Part shown: positions 40,237-41,796 of the stretch, one piece after another
Numbering within the stretch: the first letter of the stretch is position 1
Layout: each line of letters starts with the position of its first letter
Assembly (NCBI GenBank): GCA_003543245.1
Contig: DPJB01000027.1
Span: 35,573-77,368, forward strand
Source of the DNA: Moraxellaceae bacterium
Lineage (GTDB): Bacteria; Pseudomonadota; Gammaproteobacteria; Pseudomonadales; Moraxellaceae
Length of the DNA stretch: 41,796 nucleotides
Direction: 5' to 3'
The notes under the pieces: model-generated
Seen by the model: only the letters and a program-made list of their open reading frames with translations
The model's database searches: none
What the model was told of the DNA's origin: nothing
Translations under genes and position numbers: made by a program

Positions 40237-41796
40237 TCAGGCAAGTGCCGGATCCTTGATGCGCCCGAGAATGTCTTCCAGCAGGGTTTGCTGTTCGCGC
40301 AGTGCTTCGCGCTGTTCGGTGAGGCCGCCGCCTGACTTGTCTGTCCGGTTGCCGCCCATGGCGCGCAACTTTTCCAGCTTGGCCATCTGCGCCTCCAGCC
40401 GCTTGCGCGACTCCAGTGCCTGCTGGATGAGCGGTGCCAGCGACTGCTTGCTCCAGCGCTCGCCGTCCATACGGGCACGCTCGTGCACCAGCGCGGCCTC
40501 ACGGGCAATGGTCTCGAAAAAGCGGTCAAATACCTTCTGCTGGCTGGTCAGCAGGTTGCCCAGCCGGTTCTTGTAAGGGCCCGCCTGCACCTCCAGATCC
40601 TCAAGCTCACGCAGATAGCGGCTGGCATCCATACGTGGCACCGGTGGTGCCGCTGCGCCGGTTTCCATCGAGTAGCGCTCGTACAGTTTTTGCACGAGCA
40701 GCTGGGTTGTCTCCACCTCTTGCCGGAACAGGCCCAGATCGGTTCTCACGCCCTGGAAAAATCCGGTAACGGCATTGGGCACACCCATCCCCATACGGTT
40801 AGAGGCCACCTGCTCGCGTGCACGCACAAAGTGCGCCTCCAGCCGGGTTGCTGCCAGTGTCGACACCAGGCGCGGCAATTGCTGCTCGAGCAACTTGCGG
40901 CTTTGCTGCAGGAACACCAGACGCTTGTTATAGGACACCTGCTCCTGCTGGGCTGCACGGGTGAGCAGCACCAGCTCATGCTCGGCATCGCGATGCCCGC
41001 TGGCCTGCACCCGCTCTTCGGCCTCCAGACGCACACGCTGGGCCAGCACGGCTTGCCGGCTGGCCTCCACCATGTCGGTCAGCTCGCGCACCAGGGTGGT
41101 CTTGAGTGCAGCCTCCTTGGCATTCACCACCGAACGCGCCAGCGCACCCTCAAGCGTTTCCAGCCGGCTGCGTGCGAGCAGCTCCGGATTGTTGTGCATG
41201 CGGGCCTTGAGGCCCTGCTTGGCGGATAGCGGCAGTACATTGTCGGGCGACAGATGCAGCTGCTTGGCGGTGAGACGGGCCAGACGGTTGACGGACTCGT
41301 CCGCCTCTTCCGGCTCTTCGTCATCATCCCAGAGCAGGTCAATCTTGTTCAGCACGGCATACAGTGCCGCACCACGCCGCTGGGCAATCTCCTTCACGTG
41401 ACTGTTCCAGATGGCAAAGTCGCTGGCCGTCACGCCCGAGTCTGCCGACAGCACAAACACCAGTGCCTGTGCATCCGGCAGCAGGGACAGGGTGAGCTCG
41501 GGCTCTGAGCCAAGCGCATTAAGGCCGGGCGTATCGATGATGGCCAGGCCCTGTCGCAGCAGGGGGTGGTCCATGTTGATCAGGGCATGACGCCAGGCGG
41601 GAATATGGACATGGCCCGGCTTGGACAGCGAGGGCTCCAGATACTCCACCTGAAAGCCGAGCTCGGAGGCCACTTCCAGCGAAACCTCACGGGTCTGTGC
41701 CACTTCGGTGAAGGTTTTCTTCAGCGCCGCCGGGTCATCGAGATTGATGGTGAGGTGCACCCAGTGCTCCAGCTGGCGCTTGTAGGTGCTGAGCGG
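40237..41796 (-). CDS. Dynamin-family large GTPase (N-terminus cut by right edge)
   Basis: The frame is open from the stop at 40237 to base 41796 (about 519 residues seen), and no start is needed inside. GTPase motifs G3 (IDTPGLNALGSEPELT) and G4 (LNKIDLLWDD) are visible; the P-loop (G1) and switch I lie beyond the edge. After the G domain comes a long helical region with coiled-coil character (for example RAAQQEQVSYNKRLVFLQQS, RLEAQMAKLEKLRAMG), as in bacterial dynamin-like proteins. These bind and remodel membranes or aid chromosome, division or phage-defence roles depending on the group; here the role is unknown. Its neighbours give no clue. Confidence 0.88.
   Translation of the reverse strand, partial: PLSTYKRQLEHWVHLTINLDDPAALKKTFTEVAQTREVSLEVASELGFQVEYLEPSLSKPGHVHIPAWRHALINMDHPLLRQGLAIIDTPGLNALGSEPELTLSLLPDAQALVFVLSADSGVTASDFAIWNSHVKEIAQRRGAALYAVLNKIDLLWDDDEEPEEADESVNRLARLTAKQLHLSPDNVLPLSAKQGLKARMHNNPELLARSRLETLEGALARSVVNAKEAALKTTLVRELTDMVEASRQAVLAQRVRLEAEERVQASGHRDAEHELVLLTRAAQQEQVSYNKRLVFLQQSRKLLEQQLPRLVSTLAATRLEAHFVRAREQVASNRMGMGVPNAVTGFFQGVRTDLGLFRQEVETTQLLVQKLYERYSMETGAAAPPVPRMDASRYLRELEDLEVQAGPYKNRLGNLLTSQQKVFDRFFETIAREAALVHERARMDGERWSKQSLAPLIQQALESRKRLEAQMAKLEKLRAMGGNRTDKSGGGLTEQREALREQQTLLEDILGRIKDPALA

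Overview
The window looks like a stretch of chromosome from a GC-rich gammaproteobacterium of the Pseudomonadales type. This rests on three things. (i) A pil-chp chemosensory cluster (pilG-H-I-J-K-chpA) that controls type IV pili. (ii) A coaBC-dut-algC-argB-slmA run followed by radC, rpmB-rpmG, mutM and coaD; the E. coli order is kept, with the Pseudomonas-like insertion of algC and argB. (iii) A long run that, from memory, follows the Pseudomonas aeruginosa PA0357-PA0390 order: mutM, ferredoxin, coaD, GMC oxidoreductase, aldehyde dehydrogenase, TetR, hydrolase, rsmD, M16 pair, ftsYEX, rpoH, thiSG, trmB, hemW, rdgB, metW, metX. I see no insertion sequence, prophage, CRISPR array or rRNA. Genus cannot be fixed from this sequence alone.

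Layout. Bases 1-7749 (minus strand) hold the pil-chp operon, with chpA cut by the left edge. Bases 8014-9510 hold a TauE/SafE permease and a divergent secreted coiled-coil protein. Bases 9578-15428 (minus) hold the coaBC-dut-algC-argB-slmA operon; algC carries a long membrane and periplasmic N-terminal extension. Bases 15582-18108 (plus) hold radC, tRNA-Ala(CGC), rpmB-rpmG and mutM. Bases 18269-20153 hold a small secreted or membrane protein, a 2[4Fe-4S] ferredoxin, coaD and a FecR-domain protein. Bases 20248-24768 form a probable alcohol/aldehyde oxidation locus: GMC flavoprotein, Tat lipoprotein and aldehyde dehydrogenase, with a divergent TetR regulator and a clear palindromic operator inside the promoter. 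Bases 24914-25441 hold a small outer-membrane barrel protein. Bases 25476-29852 (minus) hold four genes chained by ATGA overlaps: active M16 peptidase, inactive-looking M16 partner, rsmD and a YheT-type hydrolase. Bases 29979-35241 (plus) hold ftsY-ftsE-ftsX, rpoH, a DUF423 protein and thiS-thiG, followed by trmB. Bases 36107-40149 hold hemW, a divergent EVE-domain gene, rdgB and metW-metX. The right edge cuts a dynamin-like GTPase.

Most of the window is well-known housekeeping sequence. The most striking signal is a perfect CIRCE element (TTAGCACTC-N9-GAGTGCTAA) lying over the rpoH promoter. It implies that an HrcA-type repressor controls the heat-shock sigma factor, so the two heat-shock circuits would be wired in series. 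The second point of interest is the TetR-controlled GMC/Tat-lipoprotein/aldehyde dehydrogenase locus. There a terminator-like hairpin sits only 35 bases before the lipoprotein start codon, and the flavoprotein has no signal peptide of its own.
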